Source: Phycisphaera sp. (lineage in GTDB: Bacteria > Planctomycetota > Phycisphaerae > Phycisphaerales > Zrk34). From it: a stretch of 64,000 nt of DNA. The position numbers were made by a program, and so were the translations under genes. Shown in pieces: positions 55,471 to 64,000 of the stretch. The notes below the pieces were generated by a model. The model searched no databases, was not told where the DNA came from, and saw only the letters and a program-made list of their open reading frames with translations. The stretch's first letter is position 1; the number at the start of each line of letters is the position of its first letter. The stretch lies in the NCBI GenBank assembly GCA_016125285.1, contig WGMA01000051.1, positions 1 through 64,000 of the forward strand. Direction: 5' to 3'.

Positions 55471-58400
55471 TCACTCCTTGGTGAGCGTCTCATCGAGATT
55501 CAACAGCATCAGGCACAGGCCCGTATACGCGGCGTGCTCGACCGGATCGAGCTTCTCGTCACGTGGCGAGTCGCCCACGGCCAGCAATTCCTTCGCCGCC
55601 TTCGCGTCCCCGGCGTACTGCCTGCGCAACTCGTCGACGCGGCCGGTCATCACGTCGAGTTCCGCCGCGCTGGGCTTGCGCGACGCGACGAGCCGGAACG
55701 CCAGAGTGGCGCGCTGTGTCGGGTCTTCGCCCGCTGTCTGCAGCACGCGCTGCGCCATCGCGCGGGCCGCCTCGACGTAGGTCACGTCGTTCATCGTCAC
55801 CAGCGCGTGCAGCGGCGAGTTCGTCCGCGCGACCTTCACCTCGCACGTCTGCCGCTTGGCGACGTCGAAAAACACCGGCGGCCCGACGATGCGACGCCAG
55901 AACGTGTACACGCTGCGTCGATAGAGCTTGTCGCCCGGGTCCTGTGTGTAGTGCTTCTTGCCGAACGTCGCCTCGGCCCAGATGCCCTTCGGTTGATACG
56001 GCATGACCGGCGGCCCACCGAGCTTCTCGGTCATCAGGCCACTGACAAACAGCGCCTGGTCGCGGAGCATCCACGACGGCATGCGGTACCGCGGCGCCCG
56101 CGCGAGCAGGCGGTTGTGCGGGTCGCGTTCCAGCAACTCGCTGTCGACGCGCGACGACTGGCGATACGTCGCGCTCGTGACGATCAGCTTGTGCATGTGC
56201 TTCACGTCCCACCCGCTGCGGATGAACTCGCTGGCCAGCCAGTCGAGCAGCTCGGGGTGCGACGGCCGCTCGCCCTGTGTGCCGAAGTCCTCGGTCGTCT
56301 TCACCAGTCCGGTGCCGAAGAACTGCTGCCAATAGCGGTTGACGGTCACGCGCGCTGTCAGCGGGTGGTCCGGGCGGACCAGCCAGCGCGCCAGATCGAG
56401 ACGCGTCGGCCGATCATCGCTCGCCAGCGGCGGCAGGATCGCCGGCGTGCCCTCGTGCACCACCTCGCCAGGCTTGTCATAAGCGCCCTTCGCAAGGATC
56501 GCCGTCGTGCGGCGCTTGTCCGCCGGCAGTTCGTCCATCACCATCACCTTGATCGCGTTGGCCTCTTTGCCGATGTTGTCTTGCGCGAGCTCTGCCTTGT
56601 TCAGTTCCGCTGCCAGCGGGCCCGAATCCTTGGACACGTTGTCGCGGAAGTAATCCCGCGCCGCCTTGCGCTGCTTGTTGTCACGCTTGTCGACCGGCAG
56701 TTCGAGGATCTTCGCGACCGCCGGATCGACGCCACTCGTCGCCTTCAACGGCTCGTTGACCACCGACCTGTCGGCGGTTTCAGATATGCGGAACAGCGCA
56801 AGCGTGTGGTGAGTGTGCTGCGACTCGAACCGAAGGCGGAACTGAAGCTCCGTGCCGCCCTCGAAGCCGACCGGCTCTGAGGTGACGAACACGCCGACGC
56901 ACGGCTCACGACGGACGTGCCCGTCCACCGCCCAGCCGTTGTTCGCCGCGTCCACCTTGCCGTCGATCGCCCGCTCGACCGGGAACCCCGCCTGCGAGTG
57001 ATCCGCCGCAGCCTTGGCGAACATCACCCGCTTCGGCTCGGCGTTCGGATCATTGGCCGGCCGGACGTACAGTTCGATCTCGCTGAGCACGAAGTTGCCC
57101 TGCTCGTCACGCCCGACGTTCTTCGCCGGGCTCTGATCGTCCAGCAGCGCGTCGAGGCGGAAGGCCACAATGCCCGTCGCATCGGTGTGCGCCGTGAGCT
57201 CGTAGATGTCCTTTTCCGGACGGTAGCCGGTCACATGGACCGCCAAGTCGTCGCGCTTCGTGATCTTCGCGCCGTTCGTCGACAGGAGCTTGTCGAAGTC
57301 CAGCGCCGACCACAGCGGTCGATCGCCGTGCTCTCGGCGCGCCTGCTCCCACGCGGTCTGCTCGGCGTCGAGCTTCGGCTCCAGTTCCTTGAGCTTCTCG
57401 CGGAGCGCCTTGACTTTCATTTCCGCGGCGGCCAAGCGTTCCTTCTGCGCGTCGGTCGGCATGCTGACCACCGGCGGGATCTGCCCGCTGCCGTACTTGC
57501 CCCCGTTCTCCGAGGTGTTGTTGAAGAACGCGTACAGCTGGTAGTACTCGGCGTTGGTCACCGGGTCGAACTTGTGGTTGTGACACCGACAGCACGTCAT
57601 CGTCAGGCCGAGCCAGACCGTGCCGACCGTTTCGGTGCGATCCATCACGTTCTCGACGCGCGTTTCCTCGGCGATGCGGCCACCCTCGCCGTTGTACATG
57701 TGGTTGCGGTTGAACCCCGTGGCGATCTTCTGCTCGAGCGTCGCGTTGGGCAGCAGGTCACCGCCCAACTGCTCGATGGTGAATTCGTCGAACGGCATGT
57801 TGGCGTTCATCGCGTTGATGACCCAGTCGCGCCACGGCCACATCGTGCGCTCGGGGTCGGCCTGATAGCCGTTGGAGTCTGCGTAACGCGCCGCGTCGAG
57901 CCACTCCCACACCATCCGCTCGCCGTAGCGCGGCGACGCCAGCAGCCGATCGACCAGCTTCTCGTACGCGTCTGGCGACCTGTCGGCCACGAACGCGTCG
58001 ACCTCCTCCGGCGTCGGCGGCAGACCCGTGAGGTCGAGCGTCACGCGGCGGATCAGCGTGATCCTGTCCGCCTCCGGTGAGTGACGCAGGCCCTCTCGCT
58101 CGAGCCGTGATTCAATGAACCGATCGATCGGGTTGCGCGGCCACTTCGCGTCACGCACCTCCGGCAACTCACCGACGCGCGGCGGTACAAACGACCAGTG
58201 CGCCGCCCACGGCGCTCCCTGCTCGATCCAGCGACGGAGCACATCGATCTGCGCCGGCTTCAGCGGGATCTTCGCCTTCGGCGGCGGCATGATGTCGTCC
58301 GCCTTGGTCGTCGACACGCGGTAGTACAGTTCACTGTCGTCGGGCTTGCCCGGCACGATCACCTTGTAGCCGCCCATGTCCTTGAACGCCCCGGCCTTGG

Positions 58401-58608
58401 TATCCAGCCGCAGCTTTGCTTCGCGGGCCTTGTCGTCGGGGCCGTGGCAGTGGTAGCAGTGCTCGGAAAGGATCGGCTGCACGTCGCGCTCGAAGTCCAC
58501 GGGCGTGCGCGGCTCACCGGCGCACACCGGCGTCGGTACGAGAGCCACCGCCGCGTAAGTCATCGCCACAGCGAGAAACAACCGCGTCCGATTTGCGTTA
58601 ACGATCAT
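55471..58608 (-). CDS. PSCyt1-DUF1549-DUF1553 planctomycete protein
   Basis: 1045 residues. Signal peptide 1-30; PSCyt1 heme-like domain with Cys51-x2-Cys54-His55; DUF1549 at about 140-350; central beta-rich discoidin-like module (about 545-620) that also appears in the kinase ectodomain; DUF1553 at about 745-1000. The start at 58608 is in front of the signal peptide; it diverges from the AraC-type gene across a 97-base gap. Function not established. In this window it precedes DUF1501 in a probable operon. Confidence 0.93.
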   Translation of the reverse strand: MIVNANRTRLFLAVAMTYAAVALVPTPVCAGEPRTPVDFERDVQPILSEHCYHCHGPDDKAREAKLRLDTKAGAFKDMGGYKVIVPGKPDDSELYYRVSTTKADDIMPPPKAKIPLKPAQIDVLRRWIEQGAPWAAHWSFVPPRVGELPEVRDAKWPRNPIDRFIESRLEREGLRHSPEADRITLIRRVTLDLTGLPPTPEEVDAFVADRSPDAYEKLVDRLLASPRYGERMVWEWLDAARYADSNGYQADPERTMWPWRDWVINAMNANMPFDEFTIEQLGGDLLPNATLEQKIATGFNRNHMYNGEGGRIAEETRVENVMDRTETVGTVWLGLTMTCCRCHNHKFDPVTNAEYYQLYAFFNNTSENGGKYGSGQIPPVVSMPTDAQKERLAAAEMKVKALREKLKELEPKLDAEQTAWEQARREHGDRPLWSALDFDKLLSTNGAKITKRDDLAVHVTGYRPEKDIYELTAHTDATGIVAFRLDALLDDQSPAKNVGRDEQGNFVLSEIELYVRPANDPNAEPKRVMFAKAAADHSQAGFPVERAIDGKVDAANNGWAVDGHVRREPCVGVFVTSEPVGFEGGTELQFRLRFESQHTHHTLALFRISETADRSVVNEPLKATSGVDPAVAKILELPVDKRDNKQRKAARDYFRDNVSKDSGPLAAELNKAELAQDNIGKEANAIKVMVMDELPADKRRTTAILAKGAYDKPGEVVHEGTPAILPPLASDDRPTRLDLARWLVRPDHPLTARVTVNRYWQQFFGTGLVKTTEDFGTQGERPSHPELLDWLASEFIRSGWDVKHMHKLIVTSATYRQSSRVDSELLERDPHNRLLARAPRYRMPSWMLRDQALFVSGLMTEKLGGPPVMPYQPKGIWAEATFGKKHYTQDPGDKLYRRSVYTFWRRIVGPPVFFDVAKRQTCEVKVARTNSPLHALVTMNDVTYVEAARAMAQRVLQTAGEDPTQRATLAFRLVASRKPSAAELDVMTGRVDELRRQYAGDAKAAKELLAVGDSPRDEKLDPVEHAAYTGLCLMLLNLDETLTKE

Positions 58609-58705
58609 GGGGTGCGGAGCTCCGAAGAATCGATACACACCAGTATCGACCCGTGACGCGTGTTTATCTTGTACCCGCGCCTCGAATTTTTGGTACATTT
58701 TGACC

Positions 58706-59458
58706 ATGTCCGAAACCACAGACCCCCTAACGTTTCAGGCACAGTTCTTCGCACTGCACCCCGATGCGCTGTCCGTGATGGGCCTTTTTGAGTACCTGCC
58801 CTCGGCCCGGTTCTACGCCAAGACACGCGAGAGCCGCTTCGTGCGCGTCAACAGCGCCTTTCTTGAGCCGCACGGAGCGAAACACGAGCGGGACATGCTT
58901 GGCAAGACCGATCGCGACTTTCATCCACCGGCCCTCGCCGAGGCCTACATCGCCGAGGATCAGCGGGTCATGCGCGGCGCCCGGCCGATTCCCAATCAGG
59001 TCTGGCTCGTGCCGCACTTTCGTGGCATGCCGCAGTGGTACGTTTCCAGCAAGACGCCGCTGTTCGACGCCGCGGGCGATGTCATCGGCATAGCGGGTGT
59101 GATGTACCCCATCGACACGCCGCGCGAGCAGACACACTACTTCCGCGAGTTGACCCCGGTCATTACACACATCGAGCAGCACTACACCGAAACGATCTCG
59201 ATGGAAGAGATGGCGAAGCTTGCCGACCTGTCGCCCACCCACTTCAACCGCCGGTTCCGTGCGCTGCTGCGTATGTCGCCCACACAGTACGTTCACGCGC
59301 TGCGTATACAGCAGGCCCAGCGCATGCTCAGCCAGACGCACGACCCGGTGTCCGACATCGCGATCGCGATGGGCTACTTCGACCAGAGCCACTTCACGAA
59401 AAGATTCCGTCGCGTGACGGGACTGACGCCGCAGGGGTACCGCAAGCGGTTCCGCTGA
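58706..59458 (+). CDS. AraC family regulator with PAS-like sensory domain
   Basis: 250 residues. Residues 20-145 look like a PAS fold (Tyr-Val-Ser-Ser-Lys-Thr-Pro-Leu and Asp-Ala-Ala-Gly-Asp-Val-Ile-Gly-Ile-Ala-Gly), and 150-250 is a two-helix-turn-helix AraC domain with the signature near the end (Ile-Ala-Met-Gly-Tyr-Phe-Asp-Gln-Ser-His-Phe). The start at 58706 has no strong Shine-Dalgarno site. It diverges from the PSCyt1-DUF1553 gene, the most likely target, and lies ahead of the SGNH fusion by 41 bases. The ligand may bind or react with PAS; unknown. Confidence 0.92.
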   Translation: MSETTDPLTFQAQFFALHPDALSVMGLFEYLPSARFYAKTRESRFVRVNSAFLEPHGAKHERDMLGKTDRDFHPPALAEAYIAEDQRVMRGARPIPNQVWLVPHFRGMPQWYVSSKTPLFDAAGDVIGIAGVMYPIDTPREQTHYFRELTPVITHIEQHYTETISMEEMAKLADLSPTHFNRRFRALLRMSPTQYVHALRIQQAQRMLSQTHDPVSDIAIAMGYFDQSHFTKRFRRVTGLTPQGYRKRFR

Positions 59459-59499
59459 CAGCGCGCCGCTATGATGCGGCTCCCCTGGAGATCATGACC

Positions 59500-61677
59500 A
59501 TGCGAAACCCGTCTGTCGTCCGCGCCACGCTGTTGTTGGGGCTGCTTGCCCTTGTCGCCATGCCCCGCGTCGCTCACGCCGAGCCACAGTTCCCACTCAA
59601 GGCGAAGCGTATCCTCGTGCTCGGCGACTCGATCACGCACGCCGGGCACTACGTGGCGTGGATCCAGACGCAGTTGCGCCTCCAGGGCGTCGACCCGCTG
59701 CCGCAGATCATCAACATCGGCCTGGCCAGCGAGACGTGCAGCGGGCTGTCCGAACCCGACCATCCGTTCCCGCGGCCCGACGTGCACGAGCGCCTCGACC
59801 GTGCCCTCGCAGCCGTCAAGCCCGACGTCGTCGTCGCGTGCTACGGCATGAATGATGGCATCTACTACCCGTTCAGCGACGAGCGGTTCAAGGCGTACCA
59901 GGACGGCGTCAACAAGCTGATCGAGAAGGTGCACGCGGCCGGCGCGAAGCTGGTGCTCATGGCGCCGACACCGTTCGACCCGGTGCCGCTCGAGGGCAAG
60001 GGCAAGCTCAAGCCCGACGGCGAGGCGAAGTACTCATACATGCAGATGTATGAAAAGTACGACGACGTGTTGAGCCGGTACGGCAAGTGGATCATGCAGC
60101 AGCGTGACCGCGTGGAGATGGTCATCGACCTGCACACGCCGATCGCCGAGGCGCTAGCCGAGCACCGCAAGACGGACCCGAAATACAGCTTCTCCGGCGA
60201 TGGCATTCACCCCAACGTCGACGGCCACCGCATCATGGGCGACACGATCCTGCACGCGTGGGGCGTGGAGTCGATCACGGAGCCAAGCGATGAACTGCTC
60301 AAGCTGATGACGCAGCGTCAATCGATTCTGCACGACGCGTGGCTCACGGCAGTGGGCCACAAGCGGCCGGGTGTGAAGGCGGGCCTGCCGCTGGACGAGG
60401 CCGAGGCGAAGGCCGCGGAACTCGAAGCGAAGGCGAAACCGCTGATCGAGGCGGACCGCGGTCCGCACGATTCGACGCATCCCTCGGCAGACGGCACGGT
60501 CTACCAGGTGCACTACCCCGGTATGACGGCCGACGGCGAGTTGTCGCTGGCGGTTGACTACTACCTGTGGGTGCCGAGCGGCGCGAAGAAACTGCGCGGC
60601 GTGATCGTGCACCAGCACGGGTGCGGCCCCGGCGCGTCGCTCGGCGGACGCACCGCTGCGGACGACCTGCACTGGCAGGCCCTGGCGCGCAAGTGGGACT
60701 GCGCCCTGATGGGCTCGTCGTACGACCCGCGGAAGGGCGCGAACTGTCGGCTGTGGTGCGACCCGCGCAACGGTTCTGACGCTCGCTTCCTCCAGTCGCT
60801 GGCGCACTTCGCCGACGTGACCGGGCACGCCGAGGTCGACGACGTGCCGTGGTGCCTTTGGGGCCACTCCGGTGGCGGGTTCTGGGCGAGTCTGATGCAG
60901 GTCGCCCACCCACAGCGCATCGTCGCCATCTGGTACCAGTCCGGCACGGCCTACGGCTACTGGATGAAGGGCGACATTCCCACGCCGATCATCCCCGAAG
61001 CCGCGTACGGCGTGCCCGCGATGGCGAACCCCGGGCTCAAGGAGAAGACCGACAAACGGTTTCACGTCGGGTGGGAAGGCATCACCGCCATGCGCGAGGA
61101 CTACCTCGAGCACGGCGCGTTCTTCGAGTTCGCGCCCGACCCGCGCACGTCGCACGAGACCGGCGACTCGCGCTACCTGTCCATTCCCTTCTTCGACTTC
61201 TGGCTCGATCACCGCCTACCCGCCGCGGACGCGCCCGATGCGGCGGCGCTGCAACCGATCGACGAGGGCCGACGCGATTGGCCGAAGGCGATGGCCGCGA
61301 AGCTTGACGAATTCGTCCGTACCGGCGCCGTGGGCGACACCACCCCGCCACCCGCGCCACGAGCCGTGCACGCCAGCCGCGACGCCGCCACGGGGCAGGT
61401 AACGATCACGTGGGACGCCTTCGCGGACTTTGAAAGCGGCGTGCAGTGCTTCGTCATCGAGCGCGGCGGCCAGAAGATCGGGCAGGTTCCCGAGAAGCCG
61501 GTCGGCCGTTTTGGACGCCCCCTATTTCAGCAGATGTCGTATCACGACACGCCCGAGGCGCCGCTGCCGTCGATGAGCTTTGTCGACAAGGAAGCCCCCG
61601 CGGGCGGCACGCCCATATACGGCGTCCGTACGGTAAACAGCGTCGGGCTTTCGTCTGATCCAACAACAGATCACTGA
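59500..61677 (+). CDS. SGNH hydrolase fused to alpha/beta hydrolase with FN3-like tail
   Basis: 725 residues. Signal peptide 1-27 (Ala-His-Ala). SGNH domain about 35-270 with Gly-Asp-Ser44, Gly-Met-Asn-Asp, and Asp234-x2-His237. From about 345 an alpha/beta hydrolase with Gly-His-Ser457-Gly-Gly-Gly and candidate acid/His near His571; cysteines at about Cys-Gly-Pro-Gly-Ala and Cys-Arg-Leu-Trp-Cys may form disulfides. The C-terminal 100 residues resemble a fibronectin type III repeat. The start at 59500 has GGAG at 9 bases (ATG 59494 would give 3). Likely a two-step extracellular esterase. Confidence 0.87.
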   Translation: MRNPSVVRATLLLGLLALVAMPRVAHAEPQFPLKAKRILVLGDSITHAGHYVAWIQTQLRLQGVDPLPQIINIGLASETCSGLSEPDHPFPRPDVHERLDRALAAVKPDVVVACYGMNDGIYYPFSDERFKAYQDGVNKLIEKVHAAGAKLVLMAPTPFDPVPLEGKGKLKPDGEAKYSYMQMYEKYDDVLSRYGKWIMQQRDRVEMVIDLHTPIAEALAEHRKTDPKYSFSGDGIHPNVDGHRIMGDTILHAWGVESITEPSDELLKLMTQRQSILHDAWLTAVGHKRPGVKAGLPLDEAEAKAAELEAKAKPLIEADRGPHDSTHPSADGTVYQVHYPGMTADGELSLAVDYYLWVPSGAKKLRGVIVHQHGCGPGASLGGRTAADDLHWQALARKWDCALMGSSYDPRKGANCRLWCDPRNGSDARFLQSLAHFADVTGHAEVDDVPWCLWGHSGGGFWASLMQVAHPQRIVAIWYQSGTAYGYWMKGDIPTPIIPEAAYGVPAMANPGLKEKTDKRFHVGWEGITAMREDYLEHGAFFEFAPDPRTSHETGDSRYLSIPFFDFWLDHRLPAADAPDAAALQPIDEGRRDWPKAMAAKLDEFVRTGAVGDTTPPPAPRAVHASRDAATGQVTITWDAFADFESGVQCFVIERGGQKIGQVPEKPVGRFGRPLFQQMSYHDTPEAPLPSMSFVDKEAPAGGTPIYGVRTVNSVGLSSDPTTDH

Positions 61678-61698
61678 GTCCGAAGCCTCAGCTTATTT
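61674..61698 (+). terminator. Weak terminator candidate after the SGNH fusion
   Basis: CTGAG and CTCAG (61674-61678 and 61687-61691) around 8 bases, then CTTATTT. Short stem, so low confidence. A further hairpin (61705-61711 with 61723-61729) follows without T tract. Confidence 0.3.
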
Positions 61699-61872
61699 CG
61701 AAGCGGCCTGCCTAATGATTGCGCAGGCCAAGCATGGCACGCCGCGCCGGGTGGCGTTTACGTGGCCCGATCGCGCCTGAATGCCTGTATCTTTGACACG
61801 GCATTCCGTTTGCTAATTCCTCAAGGTCGTTTCGCTTCGAGATGTCTATCGAAATTTGTTACCCTTGAGGAC

Positions 61873-63348
61873 ATGGGGAAAATGCAATTTGACGGATATC
61901 AGACCGATGGCTTCTACGACGAGTTGTTCGACGACTCCGGTAAACCGCGTGGTGGCGCGGACCTGCTGATCTCCCGCATCTCGGACCTGCCCGACGGTGA
62001 CCTGCGTCGGCGCCAGCAGGCGGCCGAGGCGGCCTTCATGAACCTCGGCATCACGTTCGCCGTGTACGGCGCCGAGGAAGGCACGGAGAAGATCTTCCCG
62101 TTCGATATCATCCCGCGCATCGTTCAGGCCAAAGACTGGGAGATGATCGAGCGCGGCCTCAGGCAGCGGATCACCGCGCTGAACCTGTTCATCGACGACA
62201 TCTACCACGACCAGAAGATTCTCAACGACGGTGTGATCCCGCGCGACCTGATCGAATCCGCCACGTCGTTCCGCAAGCAGTGCATCGGCCTCGACCCGCC
62301 GCAGGGCATCTGGTGTCACATCACCGGCACCGACCTGGTCCGCGGCGGCGACGGCACGGTCTACGTGCTCGAAGACAACCTCCGCTGCCCGTCCGGCGTC
62401 AGCTACGTGCTGGAGAACCGGCAGGTACTCAAGCGGACGTTCCCCAACGTGTTCGAAGCGTTGAACGTCCGGCCGGTGGACGACTACCCCGGTCGGCTGG
62501 TCGAGACGCTCACGCACGTGGCGCCGATCGGGATGGATCGGCCGCGCATCGTGGTGTGGACGCCGGGCATCTACAACTCGGCGTACTTCGAGCACTCGTA
62601 CCTGGCGCGCCAGATGGGCGTGGACCTGGTGGAGGCGAGCGACCTGGTGGTCGAGGACGGGCGCGTGATGATGCTCACGACGCGCGGGCCGACACCCGTC
62701 GACGTGATCTACCGGCGTGTCGACGACGACTTCATGGACCCGCAGGCGTTCCGCGAGGACTCGATGCTGGGCGTGCCGGGCCTGATGGAAGTCTACCGCA
62801 ACGGCCGCGTCGCGCTGGCCAACGCGCCGGGCACGGGCGTCGCCGATGACAAGGTGATCTACGCGTTCGTGCCGCAGATGATCAAGTACTACCTCGGCGA
62901 GGACTCGATCCTGTACAACGTGCCGACGTACCTCTGTTGGATCGAGAAGGATCGCAAGCACGTGCTGGCGAACCTCAAGGACTTGGTGGTGAAGGCCGCG
63001 AACGAGTCGGGCGGCTACGGCATGCTGGTAGGCCCGGCGTCGACAAAGGCCGAGCAGGACGCGTTCGCCGAGAAGATCAAGGCGTCGCCCCGCAACTACA
63101 TCGCCCAGCCCGTCGTATCGCTTTCGCGCGTGCCGGTGCTGGTGGACGATCACTTCGAGGGCCGACACGTCGACCTGCGTCCGTACATCCTTTACGGCGA
63201 GAACATCCACGTGCTGCCGGGTGGGCTGACGCGTGTGGCGCTGAAGAAGGGCTCGCTGGTGGTCAACAGCTCGCAGGGCGGCGGCAGCAAGGACACGTGG
63301 GTGCTGGCTGACGGAAACAGCCCGCAGCGACAGACGCAGGCTCTATGA
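61873..63348 (+). CDS. Circularly permuted ATP-grasp protein (DUF404/DUF407 type)
   Basis: 491 residues. The type 2 circularly permuted ATP-grasp family; Tyr-Asp-Glu-x-Phe-Asp-Asp-x-Gly-Lys-Pro-Arg near residues 14-26 and Glu-Asp-Asn-Leu-Arg-x-Pro-Ser-Gly-Val near 167-178 are its hallmarks. Such proteins are amidoligases predicted to make peptide-like bonds, usually encoded with an alpha-E protein and often a transglutaminase-like protease. The alpha-E gene follows 49 bases downstream. The ATG at 61873 lies only 2 bases after a GAGG, so ATG 61882 is an alternative start. Confidence 0.92.
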   Translation: MGKMQFDGYQTDGFYDELFDDSGKPRGGADLLISRISDLPDGDLRRRQQAAEAAFMNLGITFAVYGAEEGTEKIFPFDIIPRIVQAKDWEMIERGLRQRITALNLFIDDIYHDQKILNDGVIPRDLIESATSFRKQCIGLDPPQGIWCHITGTDLVRGGDGTVYVLEDNLRCPSGVSYVLENRQVLKRTFPNVFEALNVRPVDDYPGRLVETLTHVAPIGMDRPRIVVWTPGIYNSAYFEHSYLARQMGVDLVEASDLVVEDGRVMMLTTRGPTPVDVIYRRVDDDFMDPQAFREDSMLGVPGLMEVYRNGRVALANAPGTGVADDKVIYAFVPQMIKYYLGEDSILYNVPTYLCWIEKDRKHVLANLKDLVVKAANESGGYGMLVGPASTKAEQDAFAEKIKASPRNYIAQPVVSLSRVPVLVDDHFEGRHVDLRPYILYGENIHVLPGGLTRVALKKGSLVVNSSQGGGSKDTWVLADGNSPQRQTQAL

Positions 63349-63397
63349 CGGGAGACGCGACACGGGACTCGGAACCGCAGGTATTGGGAGGACAGGC

Positions 63398-64000
63398 ATG
63401 GCGGACATGAACGGCGATGCGATGCTTAGCCGGGTGGCCAACGCGATCTACTGGATGAGCCGGTACGTCGAGCGCGCCGAGAACACGGCGCGTTTTATTG
63501 ACGCCGTGCGCCACCTCGTGCTGGACCTGCCGGGCGAGAGCCGTAACGAGTGGGAGTCGCTTCTCTACGCCAGCGGCGACGAGAAGTCCTTCATCGAACG
63601 CTACGGTGAGGAGTACACGAGGCAGAACGTCGTGCAGTTCATGACGTTCGACCGTGACAACCCCAACTCGATCGCGTCGTGCATGCGCAACGCCCGCGAG
63701 AACGCGCGGTCCATCCGCGAGATCATCTCCTCGGAGATGTGGGAGCAACTCAACCGCTCGTACCTGATGATGAACGACCGCCTGGCGCCGCAGCACGTGG
63801 CGGACGATCCGGCGGGTTTCTTCAGCCACTTCAAGAAGGCCTGCCTGCTGTTCAGCGGCGCGACGTATTCGACGATGACCCACAACGAGGCGTGGCAGTT
63901 CTGCAAGCTCGGCTGGACCATCGAGCGGGCCGACAAGACGTCGCGCGTGCTCGACGTCAAGTATTTCATGCTGCTGCCGCGGATCGACTACGTGAACTCG
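63398..64000 (+). CDS. Alpha-E domain protein (DUF403), cut by window end
   Basis: At least 201 residues; the frame is open to the last base, so the gene is partial. Wording Met-Leu-Ser-Arg-Val-Ala-Asn-Ala-Ile-Tyr-Trp-Met-Ser-Arg-Tyr-Val-Glu-Arg-Ala-Glu-Asn is the alpha-E signature. It starts at ATG 63398 with GGGAGG at 63387-63392. Partner of the preceding ATP-grasp protein, with which it is thought to modify peptides or proteins. A third, transglutaminase-like gene may lie beyond the edge. Confidence 0.93.
   Translation, partial: MADMNGDAMLSRVANAIYWMSRYVERAENTARFIDAVRHLVLDLPGESRNEWESLLYASGDEKSFIERYGEEYTRQNVVQFMTFDRDNPNSIASCMRNARENARSIREIISSEMWEQLNRSYLMMNDRLAPQHVADDPAGFFSHFKKACLLFSGATYSTMTHNEAWQFCKLGWTIERADKTSRVLDVKYFMLLPRIDYVNS

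Overview
The window is 64 kb of high-GC bacterial DNA that reads as a planctomycete, probably of the Phycisphaerae type. The evidence is the co-occurrence of families typical of that phylum: a row of Tat-exported Gfo/Idh/MocA oxidoreductases, four adjacent sulfatases, a DUF1501 protein beside a PSCyt1-DUF1549-DUF1553 protein, a PmoA-like (DUF6807) protein, and a Ser/Thr kinase carrying LamG, PA14 and malectin-like ectodomains. This assignment rests on gene families read by eye, not on a marker-gene phylogeny. No rRNA, tRNA, CRISPR array, integrase or insertion sequence was seen. Function calls are from recognised motifs and have not been confirmed by a search.

Layout. 1-266 is a very large palindrome with homopolymer tracts, possibly continuing left of the window. 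332-5039 holds small housekeeping or envelope genes: a membrane-anchored protein with a His/Cys motif, a CHAD protein followed by a Ppx/GppA-like HD protein (a polyphosphate-linked pair), a STAS protein, a VTT/DedA-like membrane protein and an unknown membrane-anchored protein. 5124-8992 holds a beta-helix protein, an SGNH hydrolase and a divergent TetR/OsmC pair with a clear operator. 9162-17314 is a minus-strand efflux operon, read from the right as response regulator, sensor kinase, HlyD adaptor, RND pump and TolC-like lipoprotein, joined by 4-base start/stop overlaps at three junctions. An SDR enzyme and nucleoside diphosphate kinase follow.

19315-26860 carries five Gfo/Idh/MocA paralogues in tandem. 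26874-42528 is a carbohydrate-degradation region: a clan GH-A-like glycosidase, an SDR, a 58-residue membrane peptide, four sulfatases with four different active-site signatures, a DUF6807 protein, and a 1462-residue receptor-like kinase. The kinase probably senses an extracellular glycan or protein ligand outside the membrane.

42670-53831 is an energy module. On the minus strand are focA, two c'-like monoheme cytochromes, a NuoE-NuoF fusion and an NAD-type formate dehydrogenase. Divergently on the plus strand are pyruvate:ferredoxin oxidoreductase and a dihydroorotate-dehydrogenase-like protein. Together they link pyruvate oxidation and formate transport and oxidation to NAD and possibly to c-type cytochromes. 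53854-61677 returns to exported catabolism (DUF1501, DUF1553, an AraC-type regulator with a PAS-like N-terminus, and an SGNH plus alpha/beta hydrolase fusion). The window ends in a circularly permuted ATP-grasp gene followed by an alpha-E gene cut by the edge.
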